Below, piece by piece: positions 44,651 through 52,697 of a stretch of 64,000 nt of DNA (within the stretch, counting starts at the first letter, position 1; each line of letters starts with the position of its first letter). The translations under genes were made by a program, and so were the position numbers. Below the pieces are notes generated by a model. It was given only the letters and a program-made list of their open reading frames with translations. It was not told where the DNA came from and searched no databases. This stretch comes from CAITSH01 sp025356665 (GTDB lineage: Bacteria; Pseudomonadota; Gammaproteobacteria; Burkholderiales; SG8-39): contig JANXRV010000146.1 of assembly GCA_025356665.1 (NCBI GenBank), forward strand, positions 51,581-115,580, in the 5' to 3' direction.

Positions 44651-44699
44651 ACAACGCCACGGGCTTGTTGCAGAAAAGCTATTTCAGGGGTGGCGTTGT
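44651..44699. repeat. Inverted repeat ACAACGCCAC / GTGGCGTTGT
   Basis: Perfect 10-base arms separated by 29 bases, 42 bases after the ybiT stop. No T-tract follows, so termination is uncertain. It could be a transcript-stabilising structure or a remnant of an insertion. Confidence 0.4.
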
Positions 44700-44861
44700 T
44701 TGATGGTGTTGCGATGTTTATAAGGGTTTGTTGCGTCTAGCCATCGTCATCGTGTCGGACAGCGGTGCTTAAATAGCCCACGCTGTCCAACGCGGTCGTG
44801 CGGAGCGTGGCCTAAGGCCTAAGGCCCTATGCTGATTCTTCGAAAAAAGAGGATGGAACGG

Positions 44862-45221
44862 ATGAAACGATTCATGCTTTTGGTGGGGGTCGCGCTGACC
44901 GGTTGTGTGGTGGCTCCGGTGACGGATGTTCAGGCCACCCTGCCTATCATGAGCTTGCAAATGCGTGGCGGGCCGCAAGAGGCCGCAAAATGCGTGGTAA
45001 TAGCCATCAATGCGCTGAAGATGGGCGCCACAGTGCGCGACTTGGGTGCTGAAGTGCAGGTGCTGTGGGAGCCACAGCCTTTTGGCACACCGCTGGGACT
45101 ATTCTCGCTGCGTAAATCGGCCGCCGGGCCGGGCAGCGCTGTAGAGATTCACATGGGTGCTGTGCAAGATTTGGAGTCCTACCGCAAAGGATGGGCGCAG
45201 GCGCTTCTGGCTTGTGCCTGA
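44862..45221 (+). CDS. Small putative lipoprotein, unknown function
   Basis: 119 residues from the ATG at 44862 (a GGA run upstream); other ATGs lie at 44829 and 44853. A signal with LTGC near residue 14 suggests a lipid-anchored Cys. The mature part of about 105 residues has no recognised domain. It contains one further Cys in the segment AAKCVVIAINALKMGATV and a conserved-looking C-terminal YRKGWAQALLACA. It is not part of an evident operon. The open frame has strong third-position GC typical of real genes here. Confidence 0.6.
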   Translation: MKRFMLLVGVALTGCVVAPVTDVQATLPIMSLQMRGGPQEAAKCVVIAINALKMGATVRDLGAEVQVLWEPQPFGTPLGLFSLRKSAAGPGSAVEIHMGAVQDLESYRKGWAQALLACA

Positions 45222-45441
45222 CAGGACTTGGCCGGGATTTGCCAAGTTTCGTTTCGGTGGGCTGGTTTGGCGAGGCGCTGGTACGGGTTTCGCAAGCTCG
45301 TACACTAACAACTGCCTGCGCTACCTGACAGGCTTAATACGCCTATAGCCGCCCCCTGACATTGCGGGGGGCAAGAGGTACAGCAGGCGCGCCTGTGCCC
45401 CATCGCAAGGCCAATTTTTCTGGCGTAAGTTTTTGGTGCCC

Positions 45442-45819
45442 CTATTTCTGTTGTGCTTTGCGCGCGGCGTATTTAGAGTCGCGCGCGGCCTTCTGTTCCT
45501 TTTTCAGGGCGGCTTCGGCTTCCGCTTTGGCGGCACGCTCAGCGTCCCTACGTGCTTTCTCTTCAGCGGCGACTTGGGCCAGCCTGGCTTGTTCGGCTTT
45601 GCGCGCCTCGTCCCTTTGTTTGGCTAAGACTTGGTTTGCGAGTTTGCGTTCGGCGATGCGTATTTGGCGCGCTTTTTCTGTTTCTATCCGTTCTGCCTGC
45701 CGCTCGGTCGCTTGTGCGTCATTGGTACGCACCGTCACCTTGATCTTTTCCATCTGGGCTTGCTTGGCCTTGGCCGCGGTCTGCAGGCGTTCCGAGAAAC
45801 TTGGTTCTTTACGAGGCAT
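45442..45819 (-). CDS. DUF6481 family charged helical protein
   Basis: 125 residues from the ATG at 45819 (GGGAAG upstream). Almost the whole chain is a long charged helix rich in Ala, Glu, Lys and Arg, beginning MPRKEPSFSERLQTAAKAKQAQMEK and ending RKAQQK. That start and overall composition match the DUF6481 family as I remember it, of unknown function. It would be cytoplasmic, with coiled-coil potential over residues 15-115. There are no adjacent partners. Confidence 0.7.
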   Translation of the reverse strand: MPRKEPSFSERLQTAAKAKQAQMEKIKVTVRTNDAQATERQAERIETEKARQIRIAERKLANQVLAKQRDEARKAEQARLAQVAAEEKARRDAERAAKAEAEAALKKEQKAARDSKYAARKAQQK

Positions 45820-46293
45820 ATCTTTAATCTTCCCTTTCAAGGCAGTCGCACGGAGGCGCGATGGCGCTCCGTGAGCTTAATAGCGGTCACGAAAGCGTGC
45901 GCCGCTTTTTTGCAGCCCGTATCTTATGACCTTTTTGTTTGGAATGTGCGTGGAAGGGGACAGTTTTTGTGTCATGAGCAAGGGGCCCCCTCTTGCCCGG
46001 GCGTGCTAATTTTGACTTTTTCGCCCCAGGCGGGAACCAAAGCTGAGACGCGTCGCCGTCTGTGTGCGCGCTTATGACAAGCAAGGAAGCTGGCTATGAT
46101 GAAGCCGCCATGGTTGCAGCCGCGTTTGTACTGCCCGGCGTCAGGCAAGGTGTCATGCGTAGATATGCTGCGGTTATTGTGCAGCTTGTGAAAGCCCGGC
46201 TAAGCAATGAAAATCGGCTGCAAATGCCCGCTTGGTGCGGGTTTGCAGCCGATTGCATATTGCGGGGGCGATATGTGCGCCCCTGGGTGCTGA
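45820..46293. other. Intergenic region, 474 bases
   Basis: No gene is convincing here. It contains a short hairpin with a T run, AAAGCG-N5-CGCTTTTTT (45892-45911), which could end plus-strand transcription, and the REP-like copy D at 46216-46250. A weak plus-strand open frame crosses the region but has no ribosome site and no recognisable sequence. Confidence 0.4.
46216..46250 (+). repeat. 35-bp REP-like hairpin, copy D
   Basis: GGCTGCAAATGCCCGC, loop TTGGT, GCGGGTTTGCAGCC. The arms pair with a TG bulge. It is the copy closest to the family consensus. Flanking AAT and ATT extend the pairing. It lies 44 bases after the 57-residue gene stop on the minus strand. Confidence 0.78.
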
Positions 46294-46467
46294 TCAGACG
46301 GCGGGTTTGGTTTCACCGGCCGTTGGAGGTGCGGCCTCTCCGGTGGGGGCATCGTCGGCGAGTGCTTCGTCCGCGGAGCCCTGTTTTTTGCGTAGTTTTT
46401 CTTCCTTCTTGGCCTTCTTGGCCATTTCTCTCTGGCGTTTGGCGAAATCGTAGTTGGGCTTGGCCAA
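46294..46467 (-). CDS. 57-residue charged basic protein
   Basis: The frame starts at the TTG at 46467, 8 bases after AAGGA, and ends with TGA at 46294. The product begins with the residues LAKPNYDFAKRQREMAKKAK, continues KKEEKLRKKQ, and ends in an acidic/Ala-Pro-rich tail (EALADDAPTGEAAPP). Short proteins with this KPNYxFxKRQRE start are widespread in betaproteobacteria and of unknown function. The fixed pattern of a basic, Arg/Lys-rich helix with an acidic tail, good ribosome site and GC-rich third positions support a real gene. It is too short for usual gene-finding cutoffs. No operon partner. Confidence 0.75.
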   Translation of the reverse strand: MAKPNYDFAKRQREMAKKAKKEEKLRKKQGSADEALADDAPTGEAAPPTAGETKPAV

Positions 46468-46840
46468 TTTGTAGGTCCTTTTGACGAGTTGCGGATGTTA
46501 ACAGCCCGAGAGTAACCGCTTTTGCCCCTGAGCGCACCCGCAAACAGCTAAATAGACGGGTAAAAAAACTGGCTTCGGTTCGGTGTAGATGTCGGCGGGG
46601 AAGTCGGCTATGGAAGACGCTATAGCGTGCGCGGTGGAGAAAGCTTCGAATTGGCCAAGTAAGCACTGATCAAGTCCGGCAAATGAGAATACCCTGCCAA
46701 GCGTCCTTCTTGAGTGGGGAATATAAGGGGGCTTGCCCCCTTGTTTAGGGCATACCCAAACCCTCCGCCGGCAATGGAGCGATGGCCGGAAATCCAATGC
46801 TGGCGAGGGTTTTCAGCCACATGCCGCGTAAATAGCGAAA
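46468..46840. other. Intergenic region, 373 bases
   Basis: Holds the terminator at 46725-46742. Apart from that I see no gene or recognisable signal. It lies beyond the 3' end of the amidase (46841) and upstream of the 57-residue gene. Confidence 0.5.
46725..46742. terminator. Terminator-like hairpin AAGGGGGC-TT-GCCCCCTT
   Basis: Perfect 8-base stem, about 100 bases after the amidase stop on the minus strand. It resembles the hairpin at 40171. A short AT-rich run follows on both sides. It probably ends the long minus-strand operon. Confidence 0.65.
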
Positions 46841-48256
46841 TCACACGGCGAGAGCGGGCAGGCGTTTGTGCCAGTCGCTTATGCGCTGATAGGCGTCGCC
46901 GGCGCGCAATAACAGAGCTTCGGTAAAGGGTTTGCCGACGAGCTGAAAACCGAGCGGCAGGCCGTTGGCAAAACCGCAGGGCAGGCCGAGCGAAGGCAGG
47001 CCAAGGTAGTTGATGCCGCGCGTGCAGTGTGTAAGGACGCCGATCTTTGCCGCTACGGCGGCCGGGTCGCCGGATGTGGTTTCCATGATGGAGGGCACTG
47101 GCACCGATATGGCGGGCAGGTGCAGCAGGTCGGCGCCCCTCATGGCGCTGGCGATGTATTCGGCGGCGATCTTGGCGCGCAGCGAGAGCGCTTCGGTGTA
47201 GCGTGTCGCCGGGTAATACAGGCCGGGCTCGATACGGCTGCGCACCTGGTCGGCATAGTCCTGCGGCCGGGTGGCCAGCCAGTTGCGGTGCATGCTCGCG
47301 GCTTCAACCGCCATGACCACGATCATCAGCGCGTTGACCAGGGCCATGTCCGGTGTCGTCGTGGTGACGATTTTTGCGCCCAGGTCGCGCATCGCCTCGA
47401 TTGATGTGTCGAGCGCCTTTTTCACCTCCGGTGTGACGTGATCGTAATAATAATTTCCGGGCACGGCGATGGTAAGGTTTTTCAGGTGACCGCTCAATTG
47501 GGATTCGTAGTCGGGTACCGGTATGGCCGAGGCGGTCGGGTCCGCGGCGTCTGCGCCGGCGATGACCTGCATGATGCGGGCGCAGTCGCGCGCAGTCTGC
47601 GCCAGCGGTCCGACGCAATCGAGCGACCATGACAGCGCCATGGCGTTGGCGCGACTGACGCGCGACCAGGTCGGCTTGAGGCCGGTAACGCCGCACATCG
47701 CGGCGGGGTGGCGGATGGAGCCGCCGGTATCGGAACCGAGTGACGCGGTGACCAGCCTGGCGGCCACGGCGATGCCCGAACCGCTGGAGGAGCCGCCGGT
47801 CACATGATCGGGATTCCATGGGTTGCGCGCGTGGCCGTAGGGCTCGTTGTAGCCGGTGGGCGAGAGTGCGAACTCAGCCATGTGCAGCGTGCCCAGATCG
47901 AGTGCGCCGGCGGCGTCGAGGCGCTTGAGCACGGTGGCGGTGGCGCCGGGCACAAAACCCTGGCGGATATTTGAGCCGCCTGAACAGGGGCGTCCGGCGC
48001 GGTAATACAAGTCTTTGTGGGCGAGCGGCACGCCGTGCAGCGGTCCGATGCGCTTGCCCGCCGCGCGCCAGGCATCAGCCGCATCGGCCGCTTCGAGCGC
48101 TTTGTCCTCTTCGAGCAGCACCACGGCCTTGAGTTTGGTACCGATGTTTTTCAGGCGTGACAGGCTCGACTCGGTGGCGGCACGCGAGGTGATCTCGCCC
48201 CTGGCGATGGCGTCGGCCAGTTCGCTCAGTGACAAGGTGTGCAAGGCGGCGCTCAC
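46841..48256 (-). CDS. Amidase-signature hydrolase, AtzE-like
   Basis: 471 residues from the GTG at 48256, which overlaps the preceding stop by GTGA. The Ser-cisSer-Lys triad is visible: Lys81 in LAHKD, cis-Ser in GGSSSGSG near 156, and the nucleophile Ser180 in GSDTGGSIRHP. The family hydrolyses amides, ureas or carbamates. The small GatC-like protein just upstream matches the AtzG-AtzE arrangement, in which AtzG stabilises AtzE (1-carboxybiuret hydrolase). It is the last gene of a 15-gene locus with other amide-splitting enzymes, so the substrate is probably a late product of the same pathway. Confidence 0.92.
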   Translation of the reverse strand: MSAALHTLSLSELADAIARGEITSRAATESSLSRLKNIGTKLKAVVLLEEDKALEAADAADAWRAAGKRIGPLHGVPLAHKDLYYRAGRPCSGGSNIRQGFVPGATATVLKRLDAAGALDLGTLHMAEFALSPTGYNEPYGHARNPWNPDHVTGGSSSGSGIAVAARLVTASLGSDTGGSIRHPAAMCGVTGLKPTWSRVSRANAMALSWSLDCVGPLAQTARDCARIMQVIAGADAADPTASAIPVPDYESQLSGHLKNLTIAVPGNYYYDHVTPEVKKALDTSIEAMRDLGAKIVTTTTPDMALVNALMIVVMAVEAASMHRNWLATRPQDYADQVRSRIEPGLYYPATRYTEALSLRAKIAAEYIASAMRGADLLHLPAISVPVPSIMETTSGDPAAVAAKIGVLTHCTRGINYLGLPSLGLPCGFANGLPLGFQLVGKPFTEALLLRAGDAYQRISDWHKRLPALAV

Positions 48257-48456
48257 GCCTTGCGCCCTTCTAGCCAGGCGACAAAATCGCCCGGACTGTC
48301 GTCCATGGCGAGGCGCTCTCGCGCCGCCTGCGCGACGATGGCGTTGTTGGCTTCCACCAGCGGCCGGGTGCGTGCGACCCGGTCGGCCGGCAACTCGAAT
48401 TGCTGTAGCGCCGAGGTGAGCTCGCCCATTGCGGTGTCCTGAATCGGTTTGGTCAT
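48253..48456 (-). CDS. AtzG-like small subunit (DUF4089-type)
   Basis: 67 residues from the ATG at 48456. It has the pattern of GatC/AtzG-type helical small subunits: LPADRVARTRPLVEANNAIVAQAARERL, followed by DFVAWLEGRKA. Its stop overlaps the amidase GTG start by 4 bases, so translation is coupled, and its start is 2 bases after the PuuE-like stop. Partnering with the amidase as in AtzEG is the best inference. A longer start at 48531 would overlap the PuuE-like gene for 73 bases and is not favoured. Confidence 0.82.
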   Translation of the reverse strand: MTKPIQDTAMGELTSALQQFELPADRVARTRPLVEANNAIVAQAARERLAMDDSPGDFVAWLEGRKA

Positions 48457-48458
48457 GA

Positions 48459-49364
48459 TCAGCTTCCTGGAATGATGCCCGGCGGCAGGGCCAGGCAGTG
48501 ATTGGCGATGTCGCCGGGTTTGGTCCACCACACGCGTGAGGCGAGTGGATGGTGCAGGCAGTGTTGCAGCGCCCGGCGCAGTGCGCGAAGGCGAAAAGGC
48601 TGGCCGAATACATAGGGATGAACGGACACATTCATCACCAGCGGATGGCGGGCGCTTTGCCCGATCATTTCATCAAACTGAGCGACGAGCATGTCGCAGA
48701 ACACCGCGGCGCTCCATTTGCGGTGGATGATGGCCTGTGCATCGTCGGTCTCGACCGGGTAGGGCACAACCAGCATGGGGCCGGTGCGGGTGCGCAGCCA
48801 TACCGGCTGGTCATCCATGGGCCAGTCCATCAGGTAGGTGTAGCCGATTTCTTTGAGCAGGTCCGGCGTGTGCGCGGTTTCGTAGGCGCCGGCGCCCATC
48901 CAGCCACGGGGAGGGCGGCCCTCGTGCTTTGTGATGGTGTCGGTGACCTCGCGCAGCAAGCGTTCTTCATCGGGCAGCCACAGGCCGCGCAGGTTCTCGG
49001 CGTTGCTGCGGCCGTGGGCAATCAGTTCATCGCCGCGCTTGCGTATGGCGTCGGTAATCTGCGGGGCGTAGTCGTAGATCAGGCTGTTGGTGGTGTGTCC
49101 TGCGGGCAGCTTGAGCTCGTCCAGCAGGTCGAACAGGCGCCAGATGCCGATGCGGTTGCCGTAGTCGCGCCAGGAATAATTACGATGTGTTTGTGGCTCG
49201 CCGGTCTTGGCCGGGTCATGGCCCATGCCGGCGCCAAAGGCGAACCATTCGATATTGGTCGTTACGGTGAAGGCGAGGCGTTTGCCCTCAGGCCACGAGT
49301 AATCCCTGCGCTCGGGCAGCGGAATGAAGTCGTAACGGTCATGCTGGGGTAAAAGGGGATTCAT
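48459..49364 (-). CDS. PuuE-like deacetylase-fold hydrolase (paralogue 1)
   Basis: 301 residues. The NodB-type barrel is recognisable, but the metal-binding Asp-Asp motif is replaced: the first strand reads FTVTTNIEWFAFG, similar to the Asn-x-Glu of metal-independent PuuE allantoinases. HGRSNAEN, WMGAGAYET and SVHPYVFGQPFRL correspond to the other active-site segments. PuuE opens the hydantoin ring of allantoin, and close homologues act on other cyclic amides. A very similar second gene lies at 51744-52655. The gene is 2 bases upstream of the AtzG-like gene. Confidence 0.88.
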   Translation of the reverse strand: MNPLLPQHDRYDFIPLPERRDYSWPEGKRLAFTVTTNIEWFAFGAGMGHDPAKTGEPQTHRNYSWRDYGNRIGIWRLFDLLDELKLPAGHTTNSLIYDYAPQITDAIRKRGDELIAHGRSNAENLRGLWLPDEERLLREVTDTITKHEGRPPRGWMGAGAYETAHTPDLLKEIGYTYLMDWPMDDQPVWLRTRTGPMLVVPYPVETDDAQAIIHRKWSAAVFCDMLVAQFDEMIGQSARHPLVMNVSVHPYVFGQPFRLRALRRALQHCLHHPLASRVWWTKPGDIANHCLALPPGIIPGS

Positions 49365-49458
49365 GCGCTGCGGACGGCGAGACTAATAAGCGCGAGCCGT
49401 AAGGGGCCGTCGGTTCATTGTCCCATCGCTCGCTCTGTGGGCCGCAGTTCGCTGCTCA

Positions 49459-50739
49459 TTACCGCGGCGCGTAGCCCCACAGATCGAGCAGCAGGCTGGC
49501 CCCGGGCACGAACATCGTCGGCGCTACAGCGATGGCGCTGAAGGGCAGTCCGGCATCGCGCAGTTCGCGGTCCCACGCCTGGTGCGCCGCGTGAAAGTCG
49601 GTGAGGTCGGTGTGAAAATAAAGCGCGCGAACGACATTGGACAAGTCGGTGCCGGCGGCGGCGAATATGCTTTCAGCTTTGGCCAGAATGTCGGTCATTT
49701 GCGCGCGCGCGCTGTCATGAAAGTAGGGGGCGGACGCCTGCACTTGGGCGCCGGGTACGAGGCCCGCCTCGTCCACGGCCATCAGTCCGGAAACAAACAG
49801 CAGCTCGTCGAAGCTGCAGGCCTGAAGCGCGCCCTCTGCGATCAGTTCGACGTCACAGCAGATGTCGCGGATGCGCGGCTGCGCCGATGCGTGGACGGCG
49901 ATGAGGTTGACTTCGATCGTGGCGTCGATGGTGCCAAAGGCCGGATGTGTCACCGGCACGATGGTGGTCGGCGGTATGCGCCGGCCAAAGCATTGCGTCC
50001 AGCTTTGCAGGAAGGCGGGTAGGTCTGCCGGGTGACTCAGGTAGACCTGCGCCTTTAGCACGCAGTCCGGATGGCTGCCCGCTGCCTCAAGTGCCGGCAG
50101 CAGGCGTTTCTTGAACAGATATTCTGTTTCCAACTTGATGCGCGTGCCGTTCCATTGCTGCCCGGACGCTTGCCTGGCTTCGGCGGCGATGTTGCCCGAA
50201 TTGTCGCGCGCCAGTTGCCCTGCCACAAACACCATGTCGCCAACGCGCAGACAGGGCGCGTAGCCCGAGGTCTGCGGCGCGTTCAGGTCGGCTTTGACAC
50301 GCTCGATGGCGTAAGCGCTTGCGCTGGTGGCGGCCATGACTTGCACATCCATGCCGGCGTCCTTATTGAGCAGGCCGGGAACGATGATGGAGGTGCTGGG
50401 CGCAACCTGGCCGGCCAGCGCTTGTTTGCGTGCAACGTGATAGGGATCGACCGAGCCCGGGTCCGGGTAGTATTGGTCGAGGCGGGCGACGCGCGTCATG
50501 GCGCTGCCGGCGGAGTCGAGGTGCGTGCGCATGCGCTCAAAAATCAGTTGCGCCTCGCGTTGTGGTTTGGGTGGCAAAGACAGCGGACGGCCGTTGCCGA
50601 GCACGGCCGGATCCATCAGGCCGTCCGGCTGCGTGGCGCGCAGCCCGGTGCCGAACACCCAGTTGCCCGCGCGCACAAAAGGCACATGAACGATGTCGCC
50701 ATTGCCGTAACGGGTCTTGCCAAAACGCTCCAGGCTCAT
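49459..50739 (-). CDS. Triple Rid-domain fusion protein
   Basis: 426 residues composed of three consecutive Rid/YjgF folds: about 15-137, 158-284 and 292-422. Each has the FxxG strand (WVFGTG, MVFVAGQ, LLFVSGLM), the middle helix and the pair of closing strands. Rid proteins normally form homotrimers from chains of about 130 residues, so this chain could be a single-chain pseudo-trimer. None of the three carries the catalytic Arg (PSTSIIVP, PPTTIVPVT and PFSAIAVAP at that position). The gene lies 94 bases before the PuuE-like gene in the 15-gene locus and 16 bases after a Bug gene. The ATG at 50739 is unique. Confidence 0.88.
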   Translation of the reverse strand: MSLERFGKTRYGNGDIVHVPFVRAGNWVFGTGLRATQPDGLMDPAVLGNGRPLSLPPKPQREAQLIFERMRTHLDSAGSAMTRVARLDQYYPDPGSVDPYHVARKQALAGQVAPSTSIIVPGLLNKDAGMDVQVMAATSASAYAIERVKADLNAPQTSGYAPCLRVGDMVFVAGQLARDNSGNIAAEARQASGQQWNGTRIKLETEYLFKKRLLPALEAAGSHPDCVLKAQVYLSHPADLPAFLQSWTQCFGRRIPPTTIVPVTHPAFGTIDATIEVNLIAVHASAQPRIRDICCDVELIAEGALQACSFDELLFVSGLMAVDEAGLVPGAQVQASAPYFHDSARAQMTDILAKAESIFAAAGTDLSNVVRALYFHTDLTDFHAAHQAWDRELRDAGLPFSAIAVAPTMFVPGASLLLDLWGYAPR

Positions 50740-50755
50740 GTTTGTTCTGCCTGCC

Positions 50756-51730
50756 TTAATCGACGCGTGCGCCGGTTTCCTTGATCAGGCGCGCCCACAG
50801 GTCGCGGTCTGCGCGGAAAAAAGCGCCGAACTCGGCGGGTGTCGAGCCAATCTGTTCGATGGCCGCGTTATTCATATAGGTCTTCACAGACGGCGCTTTG
50901 AGCGCGGTGACCAGTTCGCGGTTGAGCTTGTCGATAATGGCGACGGGTGTGCCTTTGGGCGCGAGCAGGCCCATCCAGATGTAGGCGTCGTAGCCTTTGA
51001 AGCCCGACTCGGTGAGGGTTGGCACCTCGGGTAGCAGCGGCGAGCGTGCGGCGCCTGTCACCGCCAAGGGGCGCAGCTTGCCGTCCTTGATGTGACTCAT
51101 CATCGCGGCGAGACCGGGCAGCGCGGTCTGGATTTGTCCGCCGAGCAAATCGGTGGTGACGCCAGCGCTGCCTTTGTAAGGGACGTGGGTCATTTTCAGG
51201 TCGCCCATGGACATCATCAGCGCGGTAAAGAGATGCTGGGCGCTGCCATTGCCTGACGAGCCGTAGTTGACCTTGCCCGGATTGGCTTTTACATAAGCGG
51301 TGAATTCTTTCATGTTCCTGGCCGGGAAGGACGGATGCACCAGCAGCACCGCCTGCTCGCGACCGAGCAGCGAGATCGGCAGGAAATCATCGACCGGATT
51401 GAAGCTCAGGTTGTTGTAGAGCGACACGCTGATGGCGTTGGGGTTGGAGGCGAGTAACAAGGTATAGCCGTCGGCCGGCGCCTTGACCACGACTTCGCTG
51501 CCAATCATCGCGCCCTGACCGGGCTTGTTTTCGACCACGACCTGGTGGCCAAGTTGTTTGGACAACTCCTGTGCGATGACGCGCATGGGACCGTCCGATG
51601 AGCCGCCGGCACCATAGGGAATTACAAGGCGTATTGGCCGTGTCGGGTAATCCTGCGCCTGGCACGGGGCGGTGCTGATGCCTGCCAGGGGTAGGAGGGC
51701 AAGCAGTGCAATGCGTTTGATCATGTTCAT
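50756..51730 (-). CDS. Bug-family periplasmic substrate-binding protein
   Basis: 324 residues; a second ATG 6 bases later is possible. A signal peptide ends CQAQ near residue 26. Motifs are YPTRPIRLVIPYGAGGSSDGPMR, VENKPGQGAMIGSE, ADGYTLLLASNP and HVPYKGSAGVTTDLLGGQI. It is placed between the second PuuE-like gene (13 bases upstream) and the triple Rid gene. No TctAB permease is present, though a Liv-type ABC transporter is encoded in the same locus. Confidence 0.93.
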   Translation of the reverse strand: MNMIKRIALLALLPLAGISTAPCQAQDYPTRPIRLVIPYGAGGSSDGPMRVIAQELSKQLGHQVVVENKPGQGAMIGSEVVVKAPADGYTLLLASNPNAISVSLYNNLSFNPVDDFLPISLLGREQAVLLVHPSFPARNMKEFTAYVKANPGKVNYGSSGNGSAQHLFTALMMSMGDLKMTHVPYKGSAGVTTDLLGGQIQTALPGLAAMMSHIKDGKLRPLAVTGAARSPLLPEVPTLTESGFKGYDAYIWMGLLAPKGTPVAIIDKLNRELVTALKAPSVKTYMNNAAIEQIGSTPAEFGAFFRADRDLWARLIKETGARVD

Positions 51731-51743
51731 GGCGGGTTTCCTG

Positions 51744-52655
51744 TCAGCTTCCGGGAATGATGCCCGGGGGCAGTGTGAGGCAATGGTCGGCGATTTCGTG
51801 CGGCTTGCACCACCAGACGCGGTCAGCCCCGTCGTGCTCGACGCAATGCTTGAAGGCGCGGCGGATCATGCGCAGCCGGAACGGTTGGCCGAATACGTAG
51901 GGATGGATGGAGACGTTCATCACCAGCGGGTGGTGCTCGCTTTGCTCGACCATTTCATCAAATTGTTCGGTGATCATGTCGCAGAAAGCCTCAGCGTCGC
52001 CCTTGCGGTGGATCACATGCTGTGAGTCGTTGAGTTCGATCGGGTAGGGAACCGACAGTATGGGGCCGGAGCGCGTGCGCATCCAAACCGGTTGGTCGTC
52101 CATCGGCCAGTCCATCAGGTAGGTGTAGCCCATTTCCTTCAGCAGGTCGGGTGTGTTGCCGGTTTCGTAGGCGCCCGAGCCCATCCAGCCCTTGGGAGCC
52201 GCGCCCTCATGTCTCGCGATGGTGTCGGTGACTTCACGCAGGATGCGCTCTTCATCCGGTTGCCACAGCCCCTTGAGGTTCTCGGCGTTGCTGCGGCCGT
52301 GGGCGACGATCTCGTCACCGCGCTTGCGTATGGCGTCGGTGATCTGCGGCGCGTAGTGGTAGATCAGGCTGTTGGTGTTGTGCCCCGCGGGCAGCCTCAA
52401 TTCGTCAAGCAGTTCGAACAGGCGCCAGATGCCGATGCGGTTGCCGTAGTCACGCCAGGAATAATTGCGGTGCGTCTGCGGTTCCCCGGTTTTGGCCGGG
52501 TCATGGCCGAGTCCCGCGCCAAAGGCGAACCACTCGATGTTGGTGGTGATGGTGAATGCAAGACGCTTGCCTTGCGGCCAGGAGTAATCCTTTCTCTCGG
52601 GGAGAGGGATGTAGTCGTAGCGGGTGTGCTGGGGGAGTAAGGGTTTGGTGTTCAT
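51744..52655 (-). CDS. PuuE-like deacetylase-fold hydrolase (paralogue 2)
   Basis: 303 residues. It is very similar to the protein at 48459-49364 along its whole length, for example GEPQTHRNYSWRDYGNRIGI and HPYVFGQPFRL are shared. The first strand FTITTNIEWFAFG again lacks the metal Asp pair. Differences cluster in the loop after GPI (VPYPIELNDSQ versus VPYPVETDDAQ) and in the C-terminal helices. They are tandem paralogues separated by a Bug and a Rid gene, so one may act on a related but different substrate or stereoisomer. Confidence 0.88.
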   Translation of the reverse strand: MNTKPLLPQHTRYDYIPLPERKDYSWPQGKRLAFTITTNIEWFAFGAGLGHDPAKTGEPQTHRNYSWRDYGNRIGIWRLFELLDELRLPAGHNTNSLIYHYAPQITDAIRKRGDEIVAHGRSNAENLKGLWQPDEERILREVTDTIARHEGAAPKGWMGSGAYETGNTPDLLKEMGYTYLMDWPMDDQPVWMRTRSGPILSVPYPIELNDSQHVIHRKGDAEAFCDMITEQFDEMVEQSEHHPLVMNVSIHPYVFGQPFRLRMIRRAFKHCVEHDGADRVWWCKPHEIADHCLTLPPGIIPGS

Positions 52656-52697
52656 GGTCTGTGACCTTGCATGGAACCGGTTTCAAAATGAGGGCGC

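Noticed and set aside
46062..46484. Plus-strand open frame of 140 codons
   Set aside because: Antisense to the 57-residue gene for part of its length, runs through REP copy D and lacks a ribosome site.
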